The notes: a model not told the origin generated them from the letters alone. Shown: positions 26,160 through 35,508, counted from the stretch's first letter. The stretch is DNA of 64,000 bases from Bifidobacterium thermophilum DSM 20210 (GCA_000771265.1 JDUB01000003.1:1-64000), one strand, 5' to 3'. Numbers and translations are program-made.

Positions 26160-28088
26160 ATGGCAGTTCGCGGTGATATCCGTAATGTGGCAATCGTAGC
26201 GCACGTCGATCACGGCAAGACCACCTTGGTCAACGCCATGCTCCAGCAGTCCCACGTCTTCAACGAACGTGAGGAAGTCCCGGACCGCGTCATGGATTCC
26301 AACGATCTGGAACGCGAGAAGGGCATCACCATCCTCGCCAAGAACACGGCGGTCAAGTACACCGGCCCGCTTGCCGCGAAGTACGGTGAGCCCGACGGCA
26401 TCACCATCAACGTGATCGATACCCCCGGCCACGCCGATTTCGGCGGCGAGGTCGAGCGCGGCATCTCCATGGTCGACGGCGTGGTGCTGCTCGTCGACGC
26501 GTCCGAAGGCCCGCTGCCGCAGACCCGTTTCGTGCTGCGCAAGGCGCTCGAGGCGAAGCTGCCGGTCATCCTGTGCATTAACAAGACCGACCGCCCGGAC
26601 GCCCGCATCTCCGAAGTCGTCAGCGAATCCACTGATCTGCTGCTCGGCCTGGCTCAGGACGTCATGGAAGAGGGCGTCGACCTTGATCTCGACTCCCTGC
26701 TCGACCTGCCGGTCATCTACTGCGCCGCGAAGGTCGGCTACGCTTCCGCTGACCAGCCTGCCGACGGCGCCCTGCCGGACAACGACAACCTCGAACCGCT
26801 GTTCGAATCGATTATCGCCAACATCCCCGCCCCGCAGTACGAGGAGGGCGCACCGCTGCAGGCCCATGTCGCGAATATCGACTCCTCCGACTTCCTCGGA
26901 CGTCTCGGCCTCGTGCGCGTGTACAACGGCTTGCTCGAGAAGGGCAAGACCTACGGCCTGTCCCGCGTGGATGGCTCGATTGAGAACTTCCGTGTCTCCG
27001 AACTGCTGCGCACGCAGGGTCTGGACCGCATTCCGGTGGAATCCGCAGGCCCCGGCGACATCGTCGCCGTCGCCGGTGTGAGCGACATCATGATCGGCGA
27101 AACCATCGTCGACCCGAACGACCCGCGTCCGCTGCCGCTTATCCATGTCGACGACCCGGCGATCTCCATGACTTTCGGCGTCAACGATTCCCCGCTGGCT
27201 GGCCGTGAAGGCAAGGATCACAAGCTTACCGCCCGTATGATCAAGGATCGTCTCGACCGCGAGCTGATCGGCAACGTGTCCATCAAGGTGCTGCCGACTG
27301 ACCGTCCTGACGCGTGGGAGGTTCAGGGCCGTGGCGAACTCGCGCTGGCTGTCCTCGCTGAGGAGATGCGCCGCGAAGGTTACGAGCTGACCGTCGGCCG
27401 CCCGCAGGTGGTCACCAAGATGATCGACGGCAAGATCAACGAGCCGATGGAGAACACCACCATCGACGTGCCCGAGGAGTACATGGGTACGGTCACGCAG
27501 CTGCTGGCCGACCGCAAGGGCCGTATGGATTCGATGACCAACCACGGTTCCGGCTGGGTGCGCCTGGAATTCACCGTGCCGTCCCGTGGTCTGATCGGTT
27601 TCCGCACCGCACTGCTGTCCGCCACTCGCGGTACAGGCATCGCGAGCTCCATCTCCGCTGGCTACGCCCCGTGGGCTGGTGAGATTGTGACCCGCCAGAA
27701 CGGCTCCATGGTCTCCGATCGCGCCGGTGTCGCCACCCCGTATGCCATGCAGCGTCTGCAGGCCCGCGGCCAGTTCTTCGTCGAGCCGCAGTCCCCGGTC
27801 TACGAAGGCCAGGTCGTCGGCATCAACAACAAGCCTGACGAGCTCGATGTCAACATCACGCTGGCCAAGCATATGACCAATATGCGTTCCTCCACCGCCG
27901 ACGTGCTTGAAACGCTCACCCCGCCGATCAAGATGAGCCTCGAGGAATCGCTTGATTTCGCGAACGAGGACGAATGCGTCGAGGTGACGCCGGAAGCCAT
28001 CCGTGTGCGCAAGATCATCCTCAGCCGCGACGAATGGTACAAGTGGCGCGCCAAGCAGCGTCGCCAGAACAACGCGGCAGCCAAGTAA
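26160..28088 (+). CDS. typA: GTP-binding protein TypA/BipA
   Basis: Ribosome-associated translational GTPase of 642 residues involved in stress and ribosome assembly. G1 AHVDHGKTTLVNAML, G2 region EREKGITILAKNTAV, G3 DTPGHADFGGEVERG and G4 NKTDRPDAR are all present, followed by domain II and the TypA C-terminal domain (SRGLIGFRTALLSATRGTGI; MTNMRSSTADVLETLTPP). ATG 26160 with AGAGAGG upstream is preferred to the TTG immediately before it. It has its own leader of about 160 bases and a strong terminator. Confidence 0.97.
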   Translation: MAVRGDIRNVAIVAHVDHGKTTLVNAMLQQSHVFNEREEVPDRVMDSNDLEREKGITILAKNTAVKYTGPLAAKYGEPDGITINVIDTPGHADFGGEVERGISMVDGVVLLVDASEGPLPQTRFVLRKALEAKLPVILCINKTDRPDARISEVVSESTDLLLGLAQDVMEEGVDLDLDSLLDLPVIYCAAKVGYASADQPADGALPDNDNLEPLFESIIANIPAPQYEEGAPLQAHVANIDSSDFLGRLGLVRVYNGLLEKGKTYGLSRVDGSIENFRVSELLRTQGLDRIPVESAGPGDIVAVAGVSDIMIGETIVDPNDPRPLPLIHVDDPAISMTFGVNDSPLAGREGKDHKLTARMIKDRLDRELIGNVSIKVLPTDRPDAWEVQGRGELALAVLAEEMRREGYELTVGRPQVVTKMIDGKINEPMENTTIDVPEEYMGTVTQLLADRKGRMDSMTNHGSGWVRLEFTVPSRGLIGFRTALLSATRGTGIASSISAGYAPWAGEIVTRQNGSMVSDRAGVATPYAMQRLQARGQFFVEPQSPVYEGQVVGINNKPDELDVNITLAKHMTNMRSSTADVLETLTPPIKMSLEESLDFANEDECVEVTPEAIRVRKIILSRDEWYKWRAKQRRQNNAAAK

Positions 28089-28138
28089 GGCATGACGCCG
28101 TCATCGCGCTCTTGAAGCGCGAAGACGATTGACGGTTT

Positions 28139-28182
28139 GACGCCGTCTGCACTCGGCATGGTCTGGGTGCAGACGGCGTCGT
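28139..28182 (+). terminator. Rho-independent terminator of typA
   Basis: A perfect 14-bp stem (GACGCCGTCTGCAC / GTGCAGACGGCGTC) with a 14-base loop, followed by GTCGTTTTCG, about 50 bases past the typA stop. Confidence 0.85.
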
Positions 28183-28283
28183 CGTTTTCGCGATGTTGTT
28201 TCGCGGTGTCGGTACAAGCGCGAGGGATTCGCCGGTGTGGAAGCAGCAGGGTGTTTTTCGTGGCGGGAAGGCATACTGGACAT

Positions 28284-28817
28284 ATGACTTCTTCACCAGC
28301 TTCGGGGCGCGACCTGCCGTGGTCGCATCGCCAGTCGTATCCGACACGGATGACCATTTCGCTGCTCGCCGGCGCCGCGGTCGGCATGATCGGCACGCTT
28401 GCGCATCGGCTGGGCGCGTCCGCGAATATTCCGTACGGCCTAGTCCTCGCATTGCTTGTTATCGCGTTGTCGGCGTGGTGCGCGCGGTCACGCGCCGGTG
28501 CGCTGGGGCTGGGAGTCCATGTGGCGGCGTCCTCGATTGTTGCGTGGGGGCTTGCGGTGGCTCCCCGCGGTTCAGGCGCATTGGCGCCGGTGGGGTTCGG
28601 GGACCCCTCGGCAGTACCGTTCTGGAGCGAGCATGTCGGCATGATATGGCTGTACGGCATGATTGTGGTGCAAGTCATCCTGCTGTTTCTGCCGAAACGA
28701 TGGTTCCGTATCACCGTGGATGACGACATCCGGCAGGCAGCACACGCGGCGGCTGCAAGCGGCACCGCCGATGACACAGACACTGGCAACACCGCGCAAG
28801 ACAAGGAAGTCCAATGA
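28284..28817 (+). CDS. Small integral membrane protein of unknown function
   Basis: A 177-residue protein with four likely membrane segments: ISLLAGAAVGMIGTLAH, YGLVLALLVIALSAWCA, LGVHVAASSIVAWGLAVA and GMIWLYGMIVVQVILLFL. A hydrophilic, acidic tail follows. No catalytic motif is recognised. A CATACT box ends 6 bases before the ATG and no ribosome site is present, so the mRNA may be leaderless. Its stop overlaps the pheA start (ATGA), which places it first in a pheA-tyrA transcript; a link with aromatic metabolism is only positional. The frame extends upstream to 28137 through the typA terminator, which argues against that start. Confidence 0.7.
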   Translation: MTSSPASGRDLPWSHRQSYPTRMTISLLAGAAVGMIGTLAHRLGASANIPYGLVLALLVIALSAWCARSRAGALGLGVHVAASSIVAWGLAVAPRGSGALAPVGFGDPSAVPFWSEHVGMIWLYGMIVVQVILLFLPKRWFRITVDDDIRQAAHAAAASGTADDTDTGNTAQDKEVQ

Positions 28818-29863
28818 GCCAAGACATCACCGACAACACTGTTTGCGACGGCAATCGCGCATTTGAGGCTGCAAGTCGGCGTCAGTCGCTCCCGTTGTAT
28901 TATCTGGGCCCGCAAGGCTCATTCACTCATCAGGCGGCGGTGTGCGCAAGCCGGATGCTTGCACCGCTGTCGGAGAACATAACTCCGATGCCGGAAAGCA
29001 CCATCCCCAAGGTCATGGCGCATGTGCGCGACGGCGAGGGATGGGGTGTCATCGCGTGGGAAAACAATGTCGAAGGGTATGTGGTCCCGAACCTCGATAT
29101 GATGATCGACGCGGATGACGTTGTCGGCTTTGCCCATGTCGGCGTCGATGTCGTGTTCGACGCGTTTGTGCCACAGGGGAGCGCGAAACGGGGCGTCGCG
29201 CTCCGCGAAGCGACTGCACACCCGCACGGATTGGCACAATGCCAGCGGTTTATCGCCCGGCATCATCTCACGCTCATGCCTGCCACGTCGAACGCGGCCG
29301 CCTGCCGGGACGTGCGTGACGGCCAAGTGGCGCTCGGCCCATCGATTTGCGGCGAATTATACCATTTGGACACGCTGGAACACCATGTGCAGGATTATCA
29401 CGGCGCTCGAACCGAGTTCCTTGTTCTCGCCCGTCGGGATGATGTGCCCTCGCTGATGGCGCAAGCCAAGGCGGACGGCAACAGCGAGTTCGAAACGATC
29501 ATCGCGTTCATCCCGTTGAGCACAGGGCCCGGCGTACTGGCGAATCTCCTGGACGTGTTACGCGACGCCGGACTGAATATGACCAGCTTCATCTCTCGCC
29601 CGATCAAGGGGCATGCGGGGACTTACAGTTTCGTCGCTGCCGTGGATGCAGCCCCGTGGCAACCGCATTTCCGCAGTGTGCTGACTGAGGTCGTAGAACA
29701 TGGCGACTGGGTGAAGACTCTGGCGGTCTACCCGCGCAGGGAGCGGCCGAATCCGCCGGTCAACGAGTGGATGTTGCCGCAAGGGGGAGTATGCTTCGAA
29801 CCCCAATCCATCCCAGAGGCGTGGGATAGCAGTGTCGACGCTGCAAGGGAGTTGCTGTGGTGA
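28814..29863 (+). CDS. pheA: Prephenate dehydratase
   Basis: Converts prephenate to phenylpyruvate for phenylalanine synthesis. The 349-residue protein has the periplasmic-binding-like catalytic domain (YYLGPQGSFTHQAA, WENNVEGYV, ATSNAAACRDVRDGQVALGPSICGELY) and an ACT domain (IIAFIPLSTGPGVLANLLDVLRDAGLNMTSFISRPIKG) that usually binds Phe. The catalytic Thr-Arg-Phe signature reads Thr200-Glu-Phe here, an unusual change, although the Thr is kept. The start overlaps the upstream stop (ATGA). It is translationally coupled to the membrane protein before it and followed by tyrA. Confidence 0.9.
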   Translation: MSQDITDNTVCDGNRAFEAASRRQSLPLYYLGPQGSFTHQAAVCASRMLAPLSENITPMPESTIPKVMAHVRDGEGWGVIAWENNVEGYVVPNLDMMIDADDVVGFAHVGVDVVFDAFVPQGSAKRGVALREATAHPHGLAQCQRFIARHHLTLMPATSNAAACRDVRDGQVALGPSICGELYHLDTLEHHVQDYHGARTEFLVLARRDDVPSLMAQAKADGNSEFETIIAFIPLSTGPGVLANLLDVLRDAGLNMTSFISRPIKGHAGTYSFVAAVDAAPWQPHFRSVLTEVVEHGDWVKTLAVYPRRERPNPPVNEWMLPQGGVCFEPQSIPEAWDSSVDAARELLW

Positions 29864-30021
29864 GTGATGATTCCGGGCGACGGTTCGCATGCGGCCATGC
29901 AGGTGGCGTTACAGGCTCGGCGATCGCCGCGACCGATACGGCGAATACTGCAGGCTCGACGAACGCGACAGACTCGACAGGTATGGCGCACATGGCAGAA
30001 CGAGGAAGGGAGACGGATACG

Positions 30022-31077
30022 ATGGCAGACAAGACAGGCATAACAATCGGCATTGTCGGATTGGGCCTGATCGGCGGCTCCCTAGCGCGTCATCTGGCGG
30101 CCAACGGGTATCGGGTGATTGCGTGGAACCACCGCCCGCACCCGTATGAACGGGCCAGACGGGACGGCATTGTATGCGTGGACTCGCTCGAGGAACTCGC
30201 GGGGCATCCCGGTGCACGCCCCGATCTCATCGTATTGTGCAATCCGCTGAAAGCCATGCCGCAGATGCTCTCCCGGCTTGTCCCGGTCATCGACCGCACA
30301 ACGACCACCCTGACCGATGTCGGCAGTGTGAAAGCCTTGGTGCGGCAGCAGGTCGTCGCCGCGGGTCTGGGGGACTGCTATGTGGGCGCCCATCCGATGA
30401 CTGGAACCGAGCGTTCCGGCTTCGAGGCTTCTGATCCAAGCCTGTTCGACCATGCCTTGTGGGCGATCACCGTGGACGAATCGACCGATTACCGGCGTTT
30501 CCTTGTGGTAGCGCGCATGATCACCGAGGGGTGCGCCAACCGGTGCATCGTCATCGACGACGGCACGCATGATCGCGCGGCGGCTCTGATCTCCCACATG
30601 CCGCATGTGGTCGCCACGGCGCTGATCAACGAGCTGACGGACAATCCCGACCGCAATATCGCCGCAGCCCTCGCCGCAGGATCGTGGCGTGACATGACCC
30701 GAGTGGCGTTGACTGATCCGCAGCGAACCCGTGCCATGGTCGATGAGGATGCCGAGAATGTCGAAACGCTGTTGCGACATATGGCCGATCGTCTTGTCGC
30801 AGTCGCTGACGCGTTGCACGACGGGGACGACCGGCAGATCGGAGAGTTTTTCGCCCACGGCCAACCATTCCGCGACTACAAGGCGGCGTGCGTGCGCGCG
30901 AATACTCAGGCGGAGACGCCGGAGACGATGGACATGCCGCTCAATCTCGCCACGTGGCGTGAGCAACTGTTGAAATCGGCACGTCGCGGCGAGCAGGTGA
31001 CGGGCTGGCATTCGGATGCCGTCGCGGTGGTCGAGCGCCGCCCGGCGGTGGCGTCCGCTGCGCTAGCGCGCGCGTGA
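30022..31077 (+). CDS. tyrA: Prephenate dehydrogenase
   Basis: NAD(P)-dependent conversion of prephenate to 4-hydroxyphenylpyruvate for tyrosine. The Rossmann motif IGIVGLGLIGGSLARHLA is at the N-terminus, followed by TLTDVGSVKALV, the active-site GAHPMTGTERSGFEAS and the dimerisation helices (HMPHVVATALINEL, AGSWRDMTRVALTDP). Two starts are possible: ATG 30022, with GGAAGGGAG upstream and conserved sequence at once, or GTG 29857/29860 overlapping the pheA stop, which adds a low-complexity extension of about 54 residues. The former is given; the overlap suggests coupling may also occur. Confidence 0.9.
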   Translation: MADKTGITIGIVGLGLIGGSLARHLAANGYRVIAWNHRPHPYERARRDGIVCVDSLEELAGHPGARPDLIVLCNPLKAMPQMLSRLVPVIDRTTTTLTDVGSVKALVRQQVVAAGLGDCYVGAHPMTGTERSGFEASDPSLFDHALWAITVDESTDYRRFLVVARMITEGCANRCIVIDDGTHDRAAALISHMPHVVATALINELTDNPDRNIAAALAAGSWRDMTRVALTDPQRTRAMVDEDAENVETLLRHMADRLVAVADALHDGDDRQIGEFFAHGQPFRDYKAACVRANTQAETPETMDMPLNLATWREQLLKSARRGEQVTGWHSDAVAVVERRPAVASAALARA

Positions 31078-31326
31078 CATCTGCCTGCCTGATTATGCGA
31101 ACATCTGCGGGACGGCCTGCGGCTTCAGTGGCGTGTGGTGTTGTGTGTTCGGTTTCGTGTATTTTGTTTCGGTGGCCTGTAGTTTCACGTCATCGGTTTC
31201 GTGTCCCAGTTTTGACCGCCTCGATGGCTGAGTTGGCCGGGCACACCCGCACCGGCGTTGAATATTGGGAGAAGTCGTCTGATCGCGCGATTCGCATCTG
31301 AACTCCCGATTTGCGCGCGGTCGTTT

Positions 31327-31713
31327 CTAAGCCTTGGCGGATGCCTTTCGACGTGCCGCTGTGCCAGGGCGTTCCGGAATCGGCTTGAGCCGCACGATGC
31401 TATCGGCCTCAATGCTGACCTGCTGTTCAGGACGAGACCCGTTGGCGGCGGCGTCGCGGATCATCTTCAGGGTGGTTCCGTTCCACTGCTGTACATGCCC
31501 GACAAAATCCCGATACGTCATTCTGCCTGTGTTCGGGTCCGTACCTGCCTTCGTGCGGACGACGATGCGGGCACCAGATGGAATCTCGCGTGGAAGCCTC
31601 GGCACCCCGCTCCCGCCGATGGCGTCGGACAAGTCGCGCGGCTCTCGCTTCGCGGGCGGGACATCGGTGTTCCCCGCGGTGTTGTGCGGTTCGGGTTGTG
31701 GAACAATGAACAT
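31327..31713 (-). CDS. Small SH3-like protein, probable DUF6725 family
   Basis: A 128-residue protein starting MFIVPQPEPHNTAGNTDVPP, with GAGGAG just before the ATG. The middle, PSGARIVVRTKAG...YRDFVGHVQQWNGTTLKMIRD...VSIEADSIVRLKPIPERP, has the strand pattern of the SH3-like domain found at the start of actinobacterial Rv0428c-type acetyltransferases, but no acetyltransferase domain follows. The tail is basic. The family name is recalled from bifidobacterial annotation and should be taken as likely rather than certain. Function unknown. Confidence 0.75.
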   Translation of the reverse strand: MFIVPQPEPHNTAGNTDVPPAKREPRDLSDAIGGSGVPRLPREIPSGARIVVRTKAGTDPNTGRMTYRDFVGHVQQWNGTTLKMIRDAAANGSRPEQQVSIEADSIVRLKPIPERPGTAARRKASAKA

Positions 31714-31924
31714 GGTCTCCTCGCTTGCTGGGGTTCCGCGCAGATCGGGTCTGCGGTCAACACCACGGATATGCGGATATGCGGATATGCCGCCGTGCCC
31801 ATCTTATGGCCGTTCGTGCATCGGCGTAGACCGCGGCTGCATACTATGGCAACTATCATGGGCGAACAAGGATAAGCGGACGAGCGCGAACGAGTAGATA
31901 CGGGCAGACGGAAGGTATACACGG

Positions 31925-33055
31925 ATGGAACGGGAACGACGCAAACCGGGCGCTCGCCGGTCAGGTGGCGCAGCGGACGGACGGGCTTGTGACAAGAAGG
32001 AATCCTCGTCACAGATGGAGCAGCTCGTTGGCGCCCAAATCGAGGCGGTTATCGACGAGTTCCTCCATGATCTTCGCGTCAATCGCGCCGCCAGTGACAA
32101 TACGCTGAAAGCGTATCGCATCGATGTGCTGGACTGCCTCGTCACCATGAATATCGATGGCCTCGAAGCGCTCGATCGGGTCAATGTCGACGATTTGCGG
32201 GCGTGGATGTCCAGTGAAAGCGCCCGCGGATACGCGCGTTCCAGCATGGCGCGCAGGACCGTGGCGGTCCGTGGCTTCTTCCGTTGGGCGCAGGATCAAG
32301 GGCTGATTGACAGCGACCCCGCTGCCCTGCTCATGACCCCGAAAATCCCTTCCGTGCTTCCGGCGGTATTGACCGAAGCACAGGCGAAAACCCTGATGGA
32401 TGATGCGGATGCGTACACAGCGCGGGGAAGTGCAGGGGCGGCGCGAGAGGGACACCAGCAAGGACTTCAGCAAGGACAGCGTCGATCGGAGCGCGGTGGG
32501 CAACAACCGGAATGCCAACGGCACCAGACCGGCGGTTCGCCTGCGGACCATGCAATCGCCGTCCGCGACGCTGCGATGATGGAGCTGCTCTATGCGACGG
32601 GCATCCGCGTCGGGGAACTTGTCGGCATCGACATTGCCGACATCGATTTCGCCCAGCGCACCGTCCGCGTCACCGGCAAGGGGGATAAGCAGCGTGTCGT
32701 TCCGTTCGGAGCGCCGGCGGCGCGTGCGTTGGACCAGTGGCTGCAAGCCGGACGCCCCGCGCTTGCAAGCGATCGTTCCGGTGAGGCGTTGTTCCTTGGT
32801 CGCCGGGGCGGCCGGGTCGACCAGCGGATTGTCCGGCAGGTCGTACATCGCGAGGCTCGCAAGGCGGGTGTTCCGGACATCAGTCCGCACGCCTTGCGGC
32901 ACAGTGCCGCGACCCATATGCTCGACGGCGGCGCCGATCTGCGTGAAGTGCAGGAGATGCTAGGGCACGCCTCGCTGCGCACCACCCAGCGGTACACCCA
33001 CGTTTCGATGGAGCAGCTCAAGCAACGCTACCGGCGGGCTTTCCCACGCGCCTGA
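31925..33055 (+). CDS. xerC: Site-specific tyrosine recombinase XerC
   Basis: Partner of XerD in dimer resolution. N-terminal core-binding domain: QIEAVIDEFLHDLRVNRAASDNTLKAYRIDV. Catalytic domain: YATGIRVGELVGIDIADID, GKGDKQRVVPFG, SPHALRHSAATHMLDGG, LGHASLRTTQRYTHV. Between the two lies an extra, Gln/Gly/Arg-rich stretch of about 50 residues (about residues 165-215) absent from most XerC proteins. The ATG at 31925 has AAGG about 9 bases upstream; an internal ATG at 32015 directly before the conserved domain is an alternative. It is 211 bases from the divergent SH3-like gene. Confidence 0.9.
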   Translation: MERERRKPGARRSGGAADGRACDKKESSSQMEQLVGAQIEAVIDEFLHDLRVNRAASDNTLKAYRIDVLDCLVTMNIDGLEALDRVNVDDLRAWMSSESARGYARSSMARRTVAVRGFFRWAQDQGLIDSDPAALLMTPKIPSVLPAVLTEAQAKTLMDDADAYTARGSAGAAREGHQQGLQQGQRRSERGGQQPECQRHQTGGSPADHAIAVRDAAMMELLYATGIRVGELVGIDIADIDFAQRTVRVTGKGDKQRVVPFGAPAARALDQWLQAGRPALASDRSGEALFLGRRGGRVDQRIVRQVVHREARKAGVPDISPHALRHSAATHMLDGGADLREVQEMLGHASLRTTQRYTHVSMEQLKQRYRRAFPRA

Positions 33056-33551
33056 ACACGGCGTTGCTGCGGCGGCCCGACATGCCTCGGCTGGATAATC
33101 CGCTACCGAACCGGAGAACGCATGCCGACAACCGATTCGGTTCGCAAGAGCGCTCGCCATTATCCAAGTTGCGACCCAGTGCAACTGGTCCGGGAGCATA
33201 TTGCAACGACGAGCGAACGCTCTTTTTCCTGCGTCAAATCTATATCGGCAAACAACAAACCACACGCGGAACATCTAATCCGCATGTCCCTGCGCACCCG
33301 CAGACTTGTCGCGCGTTGTGCGCGGAACGAGAAGAAAATTTACCGACTCGTAACAATGGTTGCGAAAACATCGGCGGGCCACGTCGAGTGACAAGTATCC
33401 GGCATGCCCTAGGCCCCCTTGGAAATTCTTGTCATGCAAGGCCTTGGACGACGTCGCGATTGAACACCTGATGCGCGAGGCGTTGCGGATGGCAGCGAAA
33501 ACATCATCTTGCATCTTGTCCCACAGAGGGGTAAGAATTGACGATGTTCAG
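33056..33551 (+). other. Long intergenic region and leader before the opp operon
   Basis: No supported gene; a frame at 33122-33391 has no ribosome site or recognisable family. GC content drops in the middle. A leader longer than 80 bases is implied by the terminator-like hairpin that follows. No known riboswitch or T-box sequence was recognised. Confidence 0.4.
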
Positions 33552-33591
33552 CAACGAGGTTGGGGCGGGAGCCCGAGCCTCGTTGTTTTTT
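33552..33591 (+). terminator. Terminator-like hairpin in the oppA leader (candidate attenuator)
   Basis: CAACGAGG and CCTCGTTG close a stem whose inner bases also pair (GGG/CCC), followed directly by six T. It ends 43 bases before the oppA ATG, and xerC stops almost 500 bases earlier. It therefore looks like a terminator placed inside the oppA leader. Confidence 0.75.
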
Positions 33592-33634
33592 GGGATTCGT
33601 CCCAAAATCAAACACACACAGGAGAAAAACGCAT

Positions 33635-35272
33635 ATGAAGAAGAAAGCAATTGCGCTGATCGCTGCGGCATGCTCGCTCGCGATGGCGCTCGGCGGCTGC
33701 GGCTCGTCGTCATCTTCGACTTCCGGTTCGTCCAACGGCGGCAAGGTCATCATCACCGCCTTCGGTTCCGAACCGCAGAACCCGCTCATCCCGGGCAACA
33801 CCAACGAAACTGGCGGCGGCCGTCCGGTCGAACTGATGTTCGCCCGCCTGGTGAGCTTCGACAACAAGGGCAACGCGAAGAATGAAGTCGCTCAGTCCAT
33901 CAAGCCGAATTCGGACGCCACCCAGTACACCATCACCTTGAAGAAGGGGTGGAAGTTCACCGATGGCACTCCGGTGACCGCAGAATCCTTCACCAAGGCC
34001 TGGAGCTACACCGCCAATGCGAAGAACGCCCAGAAGTGCGCGTCCTTCTTCTCGACCATCAAGGGCTACGACGATTTGCAGAAGGACGGCCTGAAGGGCG
34101 ACGAACAGCTCTCCGGCCTCAAGGTCGATGACGATTACACCTTCACCGTCACCATGAACCAGCCTGACGCCACCTTCCCGATCAAGGTCGGTTACGAGGG
34201 CTTCTCCCCGCTGCCGGAATCCTTCTACAAGGACCCGAAGGCCTTCGGCGAGAAGCCGGTCGGCAACGGCCCGTACAAGTTCTCCAGCTGGGACCACAAC
34301 AAGCAAATCGTGCTGGTCAAGAACCCCGACTACAAGGGCAACGTCAAGGTCAACAATGACGGCGTGACCTTCAAGATCTACACCTCCACCGACTCCGCCT
34401 ACGCCGACGTGCAGTCCGGCAACCTCGACGTCATGGATTCCGTCCCGGCGACCGCGACCAAGACCTTCCAGTCCGACCCCAACGTCGAGGCTTACAACAA
34501 GGCCGGTTCCGTGAGCCAGACCTTCACCATCCCGTCCGATCTCGATCACTTCCAGACCAACACCGAGGAAGGCGTCCTGCGTCGCCAGGCCATCTCCATG
34601 GCCATCAACCGCAAGACCATCGTCGACAAGGTGCTCGGCGGCGTCGGCACCCCGGCCAAGGAATTCACCTCCCCGATGACCCCGGGCTATTCTGACTCCC
34701 TCAAGGGCGAAAGCAACCTGGAGTACAACCCGAAGAAGGCCAAGGAACTGTGGGCCAAGGCCGATGCCATCTCCAAGTATGACGGCACCTTCACCTTCTC
34801 CTACAACGCCGATGGCGGCGCCAAGCCGATCTACGACGCTATAGTCAACCAGCTGAAGAACAACTTGGGCATCAAGGCCGCCACCAACCCGGTCCCGACC
34901 TTCCAGGAGTTCCGCACCGACGTGTCCAACCGCTCGATCAAGGGCGCGTTCCGCACCGGTTGGCAGCCTGACTACCCGTCCCCGGAGAACTACCTGTACC
35001 AGCTGTATGATTCGGCTGCCGCCGACAACCAGGGCTCCAACGACGGTGACTACAAGAACGCCGCCTTCGACAAGCTCATGGATCAGGCATACGCTGCGAC
35101 CAGCACGGCTGCGGCGAACAAGATCTACCAGCAGGCTCAGGAAATCCTGCTCAACGATCTGCCGGCCATCCCGCTGTACTACGGCAACGCGGACGGCGTG
35201 GCTGCGAAGGGCGTGAAGAACTTCACGATGAACTGGCAGAACCAGCCGGTCTATTCGGAGCTGTCCAAGTGA
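33635..35272 (+). CDS. oppA: Oligopeptide ABC transporter substrate-binding lipoprotein
   Basis: A 545-residue binding protein of the SBP_bac_5 family. The signal MKKKAIALIAAACSLAMA is followed by the lipobox LGGC, so it is lipid-anchored at Cys22 or so, then a Ser/Gly linker. Family segments follow: VELMFARLVSFDNKG, YTITLKKGWKFTDGTPVTAESFTKAW, VGNGPYKFSSWDHNKQIVLVKNPDY and RRQAISMAINRKTIVDKV. Start at 33635 with ACAGGAG upstream; the frame upstream passes through the terminator hairpin. Codon bias is strong, so the protein is likely abundant. First gene of the opp group, with a stem-loop between it and oppB. Confidence 0.95.
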   Translation: MKKKAIALIAAACSLAMALGGCGSSSSSTSGSSNGGKVIITAFGSEPQNPLIPGNTNETGGGRPVELMFARLVSFDNKGNAKNEVAQSIKPNSDATQYTITLKKGWKFTDGTPVTAESFTKAWSYTANAKNAQKCASFFSTIKGYDDLQKDGLKGDEQLSGLKVDDDYTFTVTMNQPDATFPIKVGYEGFSPLPESFYKDPKAFGEKPVGNGPYKFSSWDHNKQIVLVKNPDYKGNVKVNNDGVTFKIYTSTDSAYADVQSGNLDVMDSVPATATKTFQSDPNVEAYNKAGSVSQTFTIPSDLDHFQTNTEEGVLRRQAISMAINRKTIVDKVLGGVGTPAKEFTSPMTPGYSDSLKGESNLEYNPKKAKELWAKADAISKYDGTFTFSYNADGGAKPIYDAIVNQLKNNLGIKAATNPVPTFQEFRTDVSNRSIKGAFRTGWQPDYPSPENYLYQLYDSAAADNQGSNDGDYKNAAFDKLMDQAYAATSTAAANKIYQQAQEILLNDLPAIPLYYGNADGVAAKGVKNFTMNWQNQPVYSELSK

Positions 35273-35305
35273 CGGCACGCCGATAGACGCTGATCCGTCT
35301 GAACG

Positions 35306-35339
35306 AGGGCGCATGGCATGGATTCATGTCATGCGCCCT
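35306..35339 (+). terminator. Stem-loop between oppA and oppB
   Basis: A 15-bp stem (AGGGCGCATGGCATG / CATGTCATGCGCCCT, one G-T pair) with a GATT loop and a short TTTC after it. It would stop or limit readthrough, so that oppA is made in excess over the permease genes. Confidence 0.85.
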
Positions 35340-35480
35340 TTCATATGTGACGATAAAACCTTCTATTATCCGGGAAATCAATGTTTCCTTGCGGTTAACG
35401 TCCGACATGCGGAAGTCATCGGCATATGCCCGCAAACCCTTGATGCCAGAGGGATTGCACGTCTCTTGCCCCCTTGCAGA

Positions 35481-35508
35481 TGACGCTGGGGCAGACGTGG
35501 GGTAGACT
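35481..35508 (+). promoter_or_regulatory. Possible promoter of oppB
   Basis: TGACGC and TAGACT are separated by 16 bases, about 85 bases before the oppB start. Together with the terminator upstream this suggests a separate start for oppB-oppC-oppDF. The rest of 35340-35591 shows no gene. Confidence 0.35.

Noticed and set aside
26136..27872. 578-codon minus-strand frame over typA
   Set aside because: Antisense shadow of typA; no ribosome site and no recognisable domain.
33122..33391. 89-codon frame between xerC and oppA
   Set aside because: No ribosome site, no family resemblance and overlapping alternative frames.
33056..33600. T-box or other known riboswitch before oppA
   Set aside because: No AGGGTGG-N-ACCGCG box or other class consensus was seen; only the terminator-like stem is supported.
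33710..35314. 534-codon minus-strand frame over oppA
   Set aside because: Composed of low-complexity G, V, L, D, R; caused by the strong codon bias of oppA.
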